A stretch of DNA of 64,000 bases, from positions 62,001-126,000 of the forward strand of contig CALFUT010000001.1 of the NCBI GenBank assembly GCA_937929805.1, written 5' to 3'. Origin of the DNA: an uncultured Pirellulaceae bacterium (GTDB lineage: Bacteria; Planctomycetota; Planctomycetia; Pirellulales; Pirellulaceae). A model generated the notes under the pieces. That model saw nothing but the letters and a program-made list of their open reading frames with translations. It was not told the DNA's origin and ran no database searches. Below are positions 43,693-53,416 of this stretch, in pieces (the first letter of the stretch is position 1; each line of letters starts with the position of its first letter). The position numbers and the translations under genes are program-made.

Positions 43693-45753
43693 TCAACCCG
43701 ACGAACCATCAGCAAGCATGTTCCGTTGCAATTCGTCCAGCTGTTTTGCAAACGAAGACTTACTCCAACCAGCCGGCAACGCTGCCAAGTAATTGATCAG
43801 CTGTGTCGCTTTCTCTTTCTCGCCCGCAGCGTTCAGCAACCGAGCCACATTGTATTTGGCCTCAAACCATTGATCGGTTTCGGGCTTGAGTTGTCGAGCC
43901 AACCCGCGCCACAAAGCCAACGGTTGATCGCAGCGAACGGGACGGTTTCTCAGCCCAGCACGAGTGCCCACTCGTGCCTGTGCCAACAAGATCGCGACAT
44001 CTCGGGGCCGTTCCTGAACCAACGCATTAAGAATCTCTTCAGCGTCAGGTTTTTCTGCCTTGGTCAGCGCTTCTGCCGCAGCGCGCATTGCAGCGACGCG
44101 GTGCCCCGAATCCTTAGACACGTTCAGCAACGTGTCCGCAGCGTTAGCAAACTGTTTTGCGGCCAGTTGCTCTTTTCCAAGCCACAACCTCGCTTGCTGT
44201 GCTGTCTTGGAATCTGGCCACCGCTCCAAGTGCTCGTTCAGTGATTTTCCGTAGGCGGACCGGCCTTCGTCAGTGCGCGAAATGGTCTGAGCAAGGTTCC
44301 AGATTCCTCGCAAATGAATGGACGCCGAGTGCGCAGGATCTTCGTTCGCCGTTTCCAGCAACTTGTTGGCCGCCGCTCCATGCTTGCCCAACTGCTCCAA
44401 TGCCCGACTGGCAGCAACCTGACAGGAACGCCACGCATCCGTATCGCGACTCAGTTTCGCGATGGCTGCCGCCTGATCGAACGCTTCGTGCGCTTCGGCG
44501 AACTGCTTGGCTTCCATCGCCGCTTGGCCTTGCTGCACAAGTTCACCATATCGCGATGCAACCTCATTGCCCTGCTCTGCACCGGCACCGCCAAACGACC
44601 TTGAGATCAATTGCGTCGCACGGAGTCCCCACCAAGGCCCATGTTGCCGCGAAATCAATTCGGCCCGTCGTTTCGCCTGAGAAAAATACTCCTGCTGTTT
44701 CGATTCCGATGTCGCTCCAACGTTCATCCGCGCGACCAAGTTCAAAGCTAACCAGTCCAACCGAGCCGATGCAACGGACCGTCGATCAATCGTCAACAAC
44801 ACACTTTGAGCCACTTTCAGTCCAGCCGCCTCGGTCATGTCGCCCGCCAACAATAATTCTGCCTGCTCCGCCAGAATTGACTCGTGCCATTCTTGCCGAC
44901 GCAGCTTAACTTCTGAGTCACGGGTCCGGTCCAACATCGATTGAGCCTTCGTAACATCGCCCAGTAGCCGATTGCACTTCACCAGCGTTAGCTGAGTCTT
45001 CCACCACAAATTGGAACCGGGCTCGTTCGCGCGTTGCAGCGAAACCAACTGCTGCAACACCTCCGACAACGCGCTGGTTCGATTGAGAGTCGCTTGCTCA
45101 TCAGATTTTCCGTACAACTTGGCTCGCTGAAGCCCGGCAAGCGCGATGTGAAACTGAACGTTGCGTTGCAATGAGGTAAGTTCTTCTACCGACAGCGATC
45201 CTGAATCGGTCGGCGAGTCGTTCCTAGCGGCCTGAAGCTGACCAGCGATTTCCCGTTCGATCGAACGCAACTCGGTTCGCACGCTCTGGCTTAGCTTTAA
45301 CGCTCGCTGACGCTCTGATTCTGATCCAACGCCAAAATCTTGCTCCTGTCCTATCAAGCTAACAAGGTCGGAATCAGTCAAGACGTTTTGCAACTGAATG
45401 ATCATCCTGCAAGGGTGTCGCGGGTCGTCCTTCAGAAAACGTTCGGCCACTTCCCGAGCCGCCAACCGAAAAGATTCACGTTGATCTGGAGCCGCAAGCC
45501 TGACTTGATCGGACCGGATTCGAATTAGCTCAACTGTAAACACCGCTTGCTCTCGAGCCAAGTTCGGCCCGTCCACCAGATCGTCTAACGCTTGCAGGCA
45601 AACAAATTCTGCTTGCTCAAACAATCGTCGCTCGCGAAGCCCGGCCGCCAGCCGTAACTCGTCATTCTCGTCCGCGTGCAACAAAGGTAGGCATGCAATG
45701 ATCGCCACAAAACAAGCAATCGGCGGACAATAAATTCGGCACGAACCACGCAT
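43693..45753 (-). CDS. Secreted TPR/helical-repeat protein, last gene of the Exb operon
   Basis: 686 residues. Signal peptide (YCPPIACFVAIIACLPLLHA). The body is made of helix-turn-helix repeats of TPR/Sel1 type (EYFSQAKRRAELISRQHGPW, KQFAEAHEAFDQAAAIAKLS, LGKEQLAAKQFANAADTLLN). It is probably a periplasmic scaffold. It follows the second exbD by 12 bases, so it is likely an accessory subunit of the energised complex. Confidence 0.8.
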   Translation of the reverse strand: MRGSCRIYCPPIACFVAIIACLPLLHADENDELRLAAGLRERRLFEQAEFVCLQALDDLVDGPNLAREQAVFTVELIRIRSDQVRLAAPDQRESFRLAAREVAERFLKDDPRHPCRMIIQLQNVLTDSDLVSLIGQEQDFGVGSESERQRALKLSQSVRTELRSIEREIAGQLQAARNDSPTDSGSLSVEELTSLQRNVQFHIALAGLQRAKLYGKSDEQATLNRTSALSEVLQQLVSLQRANEPGSNLWWKTQLTLVKCNRLLGDVTKAQSMLDRTRDSEVKLRRQEWHESILAEQAELLLAGDMTEAAGLKVAQSVLLTIDRRSVASARLDWLALNLVARMNVGATSESKQQEYFSQAKRRAELISRQHGPWWGLRATQLISRSFGGAGAEQGNEVASRYGELVQQGQAAMEAKQFAEAHEAFDQAAAIAKLSRDTDAWRSCQVAASRALEQLGKHGAAANKLLETANEDPAHSASIHLRGIWNLAQTISRTDEGRSAYGKSLNEHLERWPDSKTAQQARLWLGKEQLAAKQFANAADTLLNVSKDSGHRVAAMRAAAEALTKAEKPDAEEILNALVQERPRDVAILLAQARVGTRAGLRNRPVRCDQPLALWRGLARQLKPETDQWFEAKYNVARLLNAAGEKEKATQLINYLAALPAGWSKSSFAKQLDELQRNMLADGSSG

Positions 45754-45765
45754 GTGATTAAACTC

Positions 45766-46221
45766 CTACTGCGGATTCACGGCGAAGGAGATCGTTTCAA
45801 ACCGACAACGCTTGGCCACGTCATAGGTTTCGATCACATGGCCCAGCGGTACATTCGATTGAGGATGAAGAATGATGGGTGTCGCCGCAGCAGCACCGGC
45901 CAACAACTGCAATTGGCGATCGATCGATTCCAAATCCGCGTATTTCTGATCATTGATCGCCCAAGACGGCTGAGTCCCCCGCCAAGCAATCCGCACCACG
46001 ACTTGGTCAAGGTCGGAATCATCAGGCGGAGTTATCGTTTCCGCTTGTTGGTCGCCCAACTGCGACGAAAGCTGGCTGGGCAGCACCTGTTCGACCGCGA
46101 CAAAACTGGCCGTCCAAACGAAAAACACTAACAGCAGAAACACGACATCGATCATCGGCGTCATGGCCGAATCCATATCGACCTCCGTGCCGCGCCGCAG
46201 AAAAGGACTGGTTCGTCTCAT
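45766..46221 (-). CDS. exbD: ExbD/TolR family protein (second)
   Basis: 151 residues from ATG 46221, overlapping the stop of the first exbD (ATGA). One N-terminal transmembrane helix with the proton-conducting Asp in MTPMIDVVFLLLVFFVWTA, preceded by an acidic juxtamembrane segment and followed by a periplasmic domain. It partners ExbB. Confidence 0.88.
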   Translation of the reverse strand: MRRTSPFLRRGTEVDMDSAMTPMIDVVFLLLVFFVWTASFVAVEQVLPSQLSSQLGDQQAETITPPDDSDLDQVVVRIAWRGTQPSWAINDQKYADLESIDRQLQLLAGAAAATPIILHPQSNVPLGHVIETYDVAKRCRFETISFAVNPQ

Positions 46222-46643
46222 TGCTGCTCCTGACGATACACGGCGTAGCTGACGTTCCAGATTCCTGCCTGCACGCACGATCGCATGATGGGCTCGACGG
46301 CCGAGTACGCCACGTTCCGGCTGCCTCGAATTCGAACCTCCAAGCCGTCACCTTCTTTTTCGACCGCGTCAGAAAAACGTTCTTTCAACTGATCCGAACC
46401 CACCGGCCGCCCCGCCAAAAACAAGTTTCCGTCCGCATCCACGTTGACGATCATCCGAGGCGTTTGCTGATCGACATCGTCACTGGCGGAACCAGCGATC
46501 GGCAGTTCAAGTTCCAACTGCGATTCATTTCTCGCCAAGTGACTGCTGACCAAAAAGAAAATAATCAGCAAGAACACGACGTCGATCATCGGCGTCATGC
46601 TGATCCCGTATTTTCGGCTTCGGATGTGACGAGGAATTCGCAC
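46218..46643 (-). CDS. exbD: ExbD/TolR family protein (first)
   Basis: 141 residues from GTG 46643 (reads MRIPRHIRSRKYGISMTPM). The helix ISMTPMIDVVFLLIIFFLVS carries the essential Asp. The periplasmic part is shorter than in the second copy and ends with VQAGIWNVSYAVY. The start is chosen because family members begin just before RSRKYG; the longer frame adds residues with no similarity. Confidence 0.88.
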   Translation of the reverse strand: MRIPRHIRSRKYGISMTPMIDVVFLLIIFFLVSSHLARNESQLELELPIAGSASDDVDQQTPRMIVNVDADGNLFLAGRPVGSDQLKERFSDAVEKEGDGLEVRIRGSRNVAYSAVEPIMRSCVQAGIWNVSYAVYRQEQQ

Positions 46644-46771
46644 GCGGCAATTTTCTCTTACGTTTAAGGTGTTTAATAAATCTCGTTGTTCGAAGCAGGT
46701 GCCATGCGTCACGCTTCCGTGAGGCAACTTGCTCGCGTGGCAAGCATCCGACTCGAATAATTCACTTCTGA

Positions 46772-47605
46772 TTAATTGACGTTCGTTTTTCGCATCGGGC
46801 GACGCAGCGGGCTAAACACATGTTGGGCCGTATAGCCGGCTTCGGCGATCAGTTGATCGATTCGGTTTCGAAAAATTGCAAACGCGCCGATCGAGGGAAT
46901 CGCGACGATCAGCCCGCCCACCGTCGTCACCAGCGCTTGATAGATTCCGGTCGCCAGCTGCGGTGCCGAAGCCGTGCCTTGAGTCGCCGCCACGTTCTGG
47001 AAAGCAAAAATCATTCCGATCACGGTCCCCAGCAGTCCCACCATTGGCGCGATGTTGCCAATCAGAGACAGGTATTCAATTTTCCGAAACAAGCGAGCTG
47101 CTTGTTCTGCCAGCGCGTCTTCAAGCGTTTTCTCGACCGCGTTCCAACCGAATTCCAGTTCCCCAATCCCTTGCGAAAGCACAAACGACATCATGCTCGG
47201 TTGTTGCTGACACGCCACCTTCGCCGCGCTGACGTCGCTCGACAGCAGAGATTTTCGAACGCTTTCCGCCAAACCATCAGGAATCAAAATACTCTTTCGA
47301 ATCGTCATCAAATGATCGAAAACAAGGTACGCCGTTGTCAGCGATAGTGCCAACAGCACGACGATCATCAAGATCCCGATCAAGCCACCTGCAAAAATGA
47401 TCTCCAAAAAACCGGCCGGTGCATCGACCGCCGGTTCGGAGCCTGCTTGAGCCGCCGCAACTACGGGCAACGCAAGGCTCAGGCCTATTGCCGCAACGAA
47501 AGCCGCGCCAAAATGATTTGCCGACTTGGTTTGAGTAACGTTCATGGGCTTCCTGCCGTCAAGCACTTTCAATCGTGGTTTACGCATCCGAAATTTTACA
47601 CTCAT
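46772..47605 (-). CDS. exbB: ExbB/TolQ/MotA family proton channel protein
   Basis: 277 residues from ATG 47605, one base overlapping the upstream stop (TGATG); a start at 47545 (MNVTQTKSANHFG) is the alternative. An N-terminal helix or signal (GAAFVAAIGLSLALPVVAAA), then the channel helices (IIFAGGLIGILMIVVLLALS, YLSLIGNIAPMVGLLGTVIG, YQALVTTVGGLIVAIPSIGA). It forms with the two ExbD proteins a proton-driven motor acting on an outer-membrane partner. Confidence 0.9.
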   Translation of the reverse strand: MSVKFRMRKPRLKVLDGRKPMNVTQTKSANHFGAAFVAAIGLSLALPVVAAAQAGSEPAVDAPAGFLEIIFAGGLIGILMIVVLLALSLTTAYLVFDHLMTIRKSILIPDGLAESVRKSLLSSDVSAAKVACQQQPSMMSFVLSQGIGELEFGWNAVEKTLEDALAEQAARLFRKIEYLSLIGNIAPMVGLLGTVIGMIFAFQNVAATQGTASAPQLATGIYQALVTTVGGLIVAIPSIGAFAIFRNRIDQLIAEAGYTAQHVFSPLRRPMRKTNVN

Positions 47606-48636
47606 CACTTCAAGCGACCGGCCCGCTGAGTCCAAGCCGAATCGGGGAAACGCCGCACCAACTCCTGACGCACCAGATCGGCCGACTCCTTCGCTGACGT
47701 ATTGTGCATCAACCGAGTGACTCGATACAACGCCGCTGCCGCCAGATCTGGCTGATCATCGTACAAAATTGGCAACCGCATCCACGTCGTGATCGCTTCG
47801 TCGTATTGGTTGGCTGTCTCAAAATGTTTTGCCAGAACGTAATATGGCCCGGGACGCAGTTCTTTAGGCAGCGACGCCACTTTCTGATTCCATTGTTCCA
47901 GCAACCGAGTGTCGACACTATTTCTAGTTCGCCAAACCTGTGCTGCCGCGAGACCCGCGATTCGTGGATCAAGATCTTGTGCGAGCTGCTCCAACGTTTC
48001 CAACGCCGTTTCTTGTTGAGCCGTTCCGATTAGATAACTCGCGGCCAACAGTTGAGCGGCCGGAGCCTCCGCGTTCAACCATTCGCTGGCACGCCCGACC
48101 AGCGAGGCATCGTTACTCGCGTCCGTCCAAGCCAGAGGAGCGATTTTGAGGAATCGAGTATTCGGATCATCTCGCAGCAGCATCAGAAACTGCTCGCACG
48201 CCGCCGCTGACTGCTCCGTCGCCAATAAAGCTTGAACCAAATTCGCTTGCAACATCGCACCGGCCCACGGTCGCTGTTCGTCTCCAATCGCCTGCCGCAG
48301 CAACACGACCGCACGCGAGATATTACCAACTGCCAACATTTGACGAGCTTCGACGGCAGATTTCGACCATTGCGTTTCGACACCCACGATCCGGGCGTTG
48401 TCGATTTGTCGATCACGTGCTCCTGCCGCGAGCGTTAGCGAGGATCCTTGCCAGCGAGTAATTTTTCCGCGCAAACGCCGCGTGCCTTCGTTTTGCTCAG
48501 CCTGACCACTCGGGACCGAGCGAACGATCACCGTGTCTGGTCTTTCCGAATCAAATTCGTCACCCCTGACGGCGCTCAGCATCGGCGTTGTCAGCAGGAG
48601 GCAAAGAATCGGATTGAAGTAGCATCGAAGATCCAT
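47605..48636 (-). CDS. Secreted TPR-like protein, first gene of the Exb operon
   Basis: 343 residues from ATG 48636 (MDLRCYFNPILCLLLTTPML signal peptide). Helical repeats of TPR type follow (MLAVGNISRAVVLLRQAIGD, QALLATEQSAAACEQFLMLL, LAKHFETANQYDEAITTWMR). Periplasmic location and operon position suggest a substrate- or partner-binding subunit of the ExbB/ExbD complex. Confidence 0.78.
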   Translation of the reverse strand: MDLRCYFNPILCLLLTTPMLSAVRGDEFDSERPDTVIVRSVPSGQAEQNEGTRRLRGKITRWQGSSLTLAAGARDRQIDNARIVGVETQWSKSAVEARQMLAVGNISRAVVLLRQAIGDEQRPWAGAMLQANLVQALLATEQSAAACEQFLMLLRDDPNTRFLKIAPLAWTDASNDASLVGRASEWLNAEAPAAQLLAASYLIGTAQQETALETLEQLAQDLDPRIAGLAAAQVWRTRNSVDTRLLEQWNQKVASLPKELRPGPYYVLAKHFETANQYDEAITTWMRLPILYDDQPDLAAAALYRVTRLMHNTSAKESADLVRQELVRRFPDSAWTQRAGRLK

Positions 48637-48844
48637 GCGTTCAGTATATCGGATCATTCGAGCTGAGTGACACATCTGGTCCAGGGGCCAAAAAATGGTG
48701 CTCAATGACAGCAGAAAACAATTTCGGAGAAAAATTTTTCGGCGTGACCAAACGTGTCACGGGCTCAGCCAATGATGATCTCAGACAAGTCACCGGGACT
48801 GTCGAACACATCGTCCTCAGAAAAATGTCTTCAAGGAACCAGTC

Positions 48845-49066
48845 ATGATCCAGGCCACCAACATTCCTCAACTGACAAGCGCCAAACCTCGATCAGGAAT
48901 GTCCAGCATCGCCGAACTGATGCCTCGCTTGATTCGCCAGTATGAGCTGCAGGCCGAGATGAAAAAACGAGCCGCGGCCAGCCCCCGCCAGCCGTCCAAC
49001 CCTGCCGCCGCCACAATCACATTGACGACCGCACCGGCTCAGCAAACCACTTTCGGCTGGGAGTGA
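48845..49066 (+). CDS. Small hypothetical protein
   Basis: 73 residues, with AAGGAA upstream of the ATG. A helical core (MSSIAELMPRLIRQYELQAE, MKKRAAASPRQP) is followed by an Ala/Thr-rich tail. No domain is recognised. It is the only sizeable frame in the gap before ferrochelatase. Confidence 0.5.
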   Translation: MIQATNIPQLTSAKPRSGMSSIAELMPRLIRQYELQAEMKKRAAASPRQPSNPAAATITLTTAPAQQTTFGWE

Positions 49067-49137
49067 GTGCAGTTTTCAGTGTGCAGTGTTCGTCACTCCG
49101 CTGCAATGTTCGTCACTCCGCACGTCGCACTCCGACC

Positions 49138-50175
49138 TCAAGCCGGCCTACCTGCTGCGGCGGGCCTTCGCGGGGTGTACAAGCAACAGTCCTGAGGACA
49201 CACATCCCAGTTGGCGGGCATGTCGCCAATCGCTTTTTTCTCGGCATCATCGGTTCGCTCAAGCACCAGCTGGCGGATCATAGAAACGAAATCCGGATGA
49301 GTCCCCACAGCGGCGGCACGGACCATGTTGATGCCCAGTTTTTTGCACTCGTCCTGAGCCTCGGTGTCCAAGTCGTATAAAACTTCCATGTGATCCGACA
49401 CAAAACCGACTGGCATCATCACGATGTCTTTCACGTCGGTCTCTTTCTTCAAATCGCCTAAGTAGTCACACACGTCTGGCTCAAGCCATGGTTGGCTGGG
49501 CGGGCCCGAGCGACTTTGAAAAACCAACTCCCACGCGTAGTCGCCAATCTCTTGCATGATCAATCGACATGACTCTTTCAGCTGAGTTTCATACTTGCAG
49601 TTGTCGGCCATCGACATCGGAATGCTGTGAGCAGTGAAAACGAACCGTGTCTCGGATCGATTCGCCTCAGGAATTTGATCGAATGCAGATTGGACTCGTC
49701 CGGAAGACGCCGCAATGTAAGACGGATGATTGAAGCTCATTCGAACTTTGTGAACTTCCGGGGCTCCTTCACCGATCTCCTTTTGAGCCTCCGCGATATT
49801 CTCGCGGTACTGGCGGCAACCTGAATAGCAACTGTAGATCGAAGTGAAAAACGCCAACGCGCACTTAACGCCGTCGTCTTTCATTTCTTGCAGCGTGTCC
49901 TTGAACATTGGATGCCAGTTTCGGTTACCCCAGTAGACGGGCAAGTCAATGTCGTGACTGGCTAACTCTTCGCGAATCGCAGCCAGCAACTGCCGGTTCT
50001 GTTCGTTGATCGGGCTCACACCGCCGAAGTGCTGATAGTGTTCGGACACTTCGAGCATTCTTTCTCGCGGCACGTTTTTGCCTCGCAGCACGTTTTCCAG
50101 AAACGGCATCACATCGTCCGGGCCTTCGGGGCCACCAAACGAAACAAGTAATAGAGCGTCGTATTTTTTGTCCAT
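49138..50175 (-). CDS. hemH: Ferrochelatase
   Basis: 345 residues. Starts DALLLVSFGGPEGPDDVMPF; has YWGNRNWHPMFKDTLQEM, the catalytic His in FVFTAHSIPMSMADN, and WLEPDVCDYLG. Inserts iron into the tetrapyrrole. C-terminal CPQDCCLY (C326, C330, C331) could belong to a 2Fe-2S site of the type found in coproporphyrin ferrochelatases. Whether it works on protoporphyrin or coproporphyrin is not decided here. Confidence 0.93.
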   Translation of the reverse strand: MDKKYDALLLVSFGGPEGPDDVMPFLENVLRGKNVPRERMLEVSEHYQHFGGVSPINEQNRQLLAAIREELASHDIDLPVYWGNRNWHPMFKDTLQEMKDDGVKCALAFFTSIYSCYSGCRQYRENIAEAQKEIGEGAPEVHKVRMSFNHPSYIAASSGRVQSAFDQIPEANRSETRFVFTAHSIPMSMADNCKYETQLKESCRLIMQEIGDYAWELVFQSRSGPPSQPWLEPDVCDYLGDLKKETDVKDIVMMPVGFVSDHMEVLYDLDTEAQDECKKLGINMVRAAAVGTHPDFVSMIRQLVLERTDDAEKKAIGDMPANWDVCPQDCCLYTPRRPAAAGRPA

Positions 50176-50270
50176 CGTTATCCGTTATCTGTTTGTTTCA
50201 GCGTAAAGTCGATGCGTCTTTGAAGGTTAATAAAACCTGCCCAGACGAATGCCGTCAACCAGTAAGCATC

Positions 50271-50732
50271 TCAACCCGACAGTGCCTCAATGACGTAATC
50301 AGGAGTCAAAATCGCGTAGGGCGGTTTTTCGTCAGGAAACCGGCAGAGTGCGACCTTGAACTTTCCCGTTGCACAAATCTGATCGTCGCCGCCGCGAATC
50401 TGAAATTCGTAAAAAATTGATTTGCCGTCCAGCTCCGTCAGACTCAGGTAAACAATCACTTGCTGGTCAAAGACCAACGGCTCAGCAATCTGAACGCTCG
50501 CATGCAGCCGTGGAAATCCCATCACGCCTTTGTCGTCGGTCAGCTTTACGCTCAGGCCACGACTTCTTAAAAAAGCGTATTCGGTTTCCTCCATCATGCG
50601 GACGTAAGCCGAAACATGAGCAAATCCTGACATGTCTGTGTCGACCAAGCGAACCACCCGAGGATACTCGAACTGAGCGATCGCATCACGGGAGCTTGAA
50701 TCGGTCGCGGGCGTTGCCAATAAGTCAGTCAT
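50271..50732 (-). CDS. Hotdog-fold acyl-CoA thioesterase
   Basis: 153 residues with the 4-hydroxybenzoyl-CoA thioesterase motif RLVDTDMSGFAHVSAYVRMM, containing the catalytic Asp/Glu region of the YbgC/4HBT class, and FPRLHASVQIAEPLVFDQQV. Probably cytosolic. Confidence 0.85.
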   Translation of the reverse strand: MTDLLATPATDSSSRDAIAQFEYPRVVRLVDTDMSGFAHVSAYVRMMEETEYAFLRSRGLSVKLTDDKGVMGFPRLHASVQIAEPLVFDQQVIVYLSLTELDGKSIFYEFQIRGGDDQICATGKFKVALCRFPDEKPPYAILTPDYVIEALSG

Positions 50733-50808
50733 AAGTAAATTTCATCCGCCTTTTCACTCGCCACTATGGCGGACGACACAGCACAATGTGCACAATTGAG
50801 AACCCGCT

Positions 50809-51621
50809 ATGAAACCGTCAGACGCTCGCCAACACAACCGGGCTGCTTGGGACCGACTGGCGGAGCAACAGAATCGGCTGGCCCGGACTGCCCGTGAACA
50901 GGATTTCGCCAATCCACTTGCTGCGATTGATGCCAGAGGCTGGCTGGGCCCAGACATCACCGGCAAGTCCGTGCTGTGCCTTGCGGCGGGCGGCGGACGC
51001 CAAGGTCCGATCTACGCCGCAGCCGGAGCCATCGTCACAGTCGTTGACATCAGCTCGACGATGCTGGAACAAGATCGGCAGGTCGCCAAAGAACGTGACC
51101 TGAACATTCGCATCATCGAAACGTCGATGGATGATCTTTCGATGCTGGGCGAAGCCACCTTCGACATCGTGACTCATCCCGTCAGCACTTGCTACATCCC
51201 CGACGTGCGCCCCGTCTACCGCGAAGTCGCTCGCGTGCTACGAGTCGGCGGGCTGTATATCAGCCAACATAAGCAACCGGTCAGTTTACAATCATCGCTC
51301 AAGCCAACCTCGGATGGCTACACATTGAGATACTCGGCCTATCGTTCCGATCCGTTACCCGCCCCGACAACGGCGAACTTGGTTCGTGAGCCGGGCACAC
51401 TTGAGTACGTTCATCGTTACGAGATGTTATTGGGCGAGATGTGCCGGGCTGGTTTGGTCATTGAAGACGTCACCGAACCGCTCCACGCCGATGCCACAGC
51501 CGAGACCGGCTCCTTCGAGCACCGCAGTCAGTTCGCCCCACCCTATATCCGCATCAAAGCTCGGCGGATCAAAACTGAATCGGATACAAGCAGCTCAAGA
51601 CCAACGATTGTGCTTGCGTAG
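50809..51621 (+). CDS. Class I SAM-dependent methyltransferase
   Basis: 270 residues. Motif I GKSVLCLAAGGGRQGPIYAA near residue 52, acidic VTVVDIS, motif IV-like FDIVTHPVSTCYIPD, then LRVGGLYISQHKQP. Typical of small-molecule methyltransferases acting near biotin or polyamine type pathways, but the substrate is not identifiable. Confidence 0.85.
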   Translation: MKPSDARQHNRAAWDRLAEQQNRLARTAREQDFANPLAAIDARGWLGPDITGKSVLCLAAGGGRQGPIYAAAGAIVTVVDISSTMLEQDRQVAKERDLNIRIIETSMDDLSMLGEATFDIVTHPVSTCYIPDVRPVYREVARVLRVGGLYISQHKQPVSLQSSLKPTSDGYTLRYSAYRSDPLPAPTTANLVREPGTLEYVHRYEMLLGEMCRAGLVIEDVTEPLHADATAETGSFEHRSQFAPPYIRIKARRIKTESDTSSSRPTIVLA

Positions 51622-51790
51622 CTCTAAGAAGCATCCGATCTTCCAATCGACACTCGCTAAACACGCGTCAACAGCTCCATAATTTGCCGACCCGACCTCC
51701 GAGTGCTACAATGGGTTGCCAGTCATGATCGCGATCCTCGTCTACGACCGAGCGCGAAAAACAGTCCACTGAAACCTTGAGTCAGCTTTC

Positions 51791-52003
51791 ATGAGCATCA
51801 AATTTTCTGATTTGCACAAACTTCCCGTGTCCGAAAAACTCCGGATTGTCGAGGCTTTATGGGACGACATTGGAGCCTCGGAAGAGCCAATCGTCCTGCA
51901 ACCATGGCAGAAAGACGAGGCTGAACGGCGCAACAATGAGATAAAGGCAAATCCCTCGATCGCAATTGACCGTGCGGAACTCTGGCGACGAGTCGATGGC
52001 TGA
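51791..52003 (+). CDS. Antitoxin of the addiction-module (RelB/Phd-like) family
   Basis: 70 residues. Starts MSIKFSDLHKLPVSEKLRIV and ends AIDRAELWRRVDG, the pattern of the short addiction-module antitoxins that precede ParE/RelE toxins. The stop overlaps the toxin start by 8 bases. Confidence 0.8.
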   Translation: MSIKFSDLHKLPVSEKLRIVEALWDDIGASEEPIVLQPWQKDEAERRNNEIKANPSIAIDRAELWRRVDG

Positions 52004-52295
52004 CTCCCTTCGCTTTCACCCGCTTGTTGCCGAAGACCTTGAGGCAGCTGCGAATTGGTACGATGAAATTTCGCCCGAGCTGGGAAACCGATTTCGAGCA
52101 TCAGTCGATACAAGACTTGACGCCGTTGAACTCAGGCCAGAGTCATTTGGAGTCGTTGACCCACCTTTGCGTGCGGTACGAATCAAAAAGTTCCCCTATC
52201 TGATCGTATTCGAACACACCCAAAAATCCACGGACGTTCTCGGCGTTTTCCACTCGGCGTCAGATCCTTCCAAATGGCGTAAACGAAAAAACTAG
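51996..52295 (+). CDS. ParE/RelE-family toxin
   Basis: 99 residues from ATG 51996. Contains FHPLVAEDLEAAANWYDEIS, RFRASVDTRLDAVELRPESF and AVRIKKFPYLIVFEH, the usual RelE/ParE fold sequence. Together with the preceding gene it forms a type II toxin-antitoxin pair; whether it inhibits gyrase or cleaves mRNA cannot be told. Confidence 0.88.
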   Translation: MADSLRFHPLVAEDLEAAANWYDEISPELGNRFRASVDTRLDAVELRPESFGVVDPPLRAVRIKKFPYLIVFEHTQKSTDVLGVFHSASDPSKWRKRKN

Positions 52296-52361
52296 CGACC
52301 AAATTTGCGCTGGATCACTGGTACCAAAAATACCTAATATTCAGTTGGACGTGGTTCTGCA

Positions 52362-53405
52362 TCAACCGATGCGCTTAGCTGTGGTGAATGCCGATTCCGG
52401 TTGCTGCTGCGTCAGGCAGTGAAAGGAACCGAGGCCGACGGACAGATGAAACGATGGAAGGCCGATGACTTCTCGATCGGGGAAAAGTGGTGCCAGAATT
52501 TCAATCGCCTGTTGATCGGATGCCGCCCCAAACTGAGGCACAATGACTTGCTGATTGGTGATCACAAAATTGCAATAGCTGGCCGGAAGACGCATCTGGC
52601 GGAAATAGATCGGCATTGGCAAAGGCAGCGGAACCAATCGTGTGTCCTCGAGGCCATTCGATACAAGCCCCGATTTCAAATCGGTAAGATTCTGCTGCAA
52701 ACCTGATCCTTGCGGATCATTTTCGTCATCTGACCAAGCGTAAACAATGGTTTTATCGTCCGTAAACCGCGCCAATTGATCGATGTGGCCGTCGGTGTCA
52801 TCGCCCTCGATCGCATCGCCCTGCAACCAAATGACGGAACTGGCTCCCAGAGATTTAATCAACGTTTGCTCGATCTGCTCGAGCGAATGGTCTTTGTTTC
52901 GGTTCGGATCAAGCGCACAGGATTTGGTCGACAGCATGACGCCCGACTGATTGATTTCTATCGCGCCGCCTTCGAAGCAGAGATTTGGCGAAACGCATTC
53001 GACTTGCAAATGTTGGGCAACCCTCTTTGCGACTTGTTGATCCGAATCGAACGGTGGATATTTGCCTCCCCAAGCGTTGTAATGCCAGTCGATCGCAACC
53101 AGTTCACTCGCCGCTTCGTCAACAACAAAGGTTGGCCCGTAGTCTCGCGCCCAAGCGTCATTGGTAGGGATGTCGACCAACACAATGTTAGAGTCCGCTG
53201 CCGTGAAGGCTGCTCTTGCTTGGTGCGCAGCCGGACCACCGCACAGCACGAACACTTGCTGACAACGAGCAATCGTTTGGACCAATTCGACAAACTCTCG
53301 CTGGGCTTCGGCCAGATTGTGCGGCCAAGTATCGGAATTGTGAGACCACGCCAACCACGTTGCGGCTTGCGGTTGCCACTCGGCCGGCATTCGATAACTT
53401 GACAT
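52362..53405 (-). CDS. aguA: Agmatine deiminase
   Basis: 347 residues. Has PAEWQPQAATWLAWSHNSDT, TNDAWARDYGPTFVV, FEGGAIEINQSGVMLSTKSC, GDDTDGHIDQLARF and the terminal catalytic Cys C330 in LGSFHCLTQQQPE. Converts agmatine to N-carbamoylputrescine. The gene follows the amidase that uses its product by 11 bases. Confidence 0.93.
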   Translation of the reverse strand: MSSYRMPAEWQPQAATWLAWSHNSDTWPHNLAEAQREFVELVQTIARCQQVFVLCGGPAAHQARAAFTAADSNIVLVDIPTNDAWARDYGPTFVVDEAASELVAIDWHYNAWGGKYPPFDSDQQVAKRVAQHLQVECVSPNLCFEGGAIEINQSGVMLSTKSCALDPNRNKDHSLEQIEQTLIKSLGASSVIWLQGDAIEGDDTDGHIDQLARFTDDKTIVYAWSDDENDPQGSGLQQNLTDLKSGLVSNGLEDTRLVPLPLPMPIYFRQMRLPASYCNFVITNQQVIVPQFGAASDQQAIEILAPLFPDREVIGLPSFHLSVGLGSFHCLTQQQPESAFTTAKRIG

Positions 53406-53416
53406 TTTGCCGAACT

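Noticed and set aside
44157-44909. 250-residue rightward frame opposite the TPR gene
   Set aside because: Antisense of a clear helical-repeat coding region; Pro/Arg/Ser-rich and without domain features.
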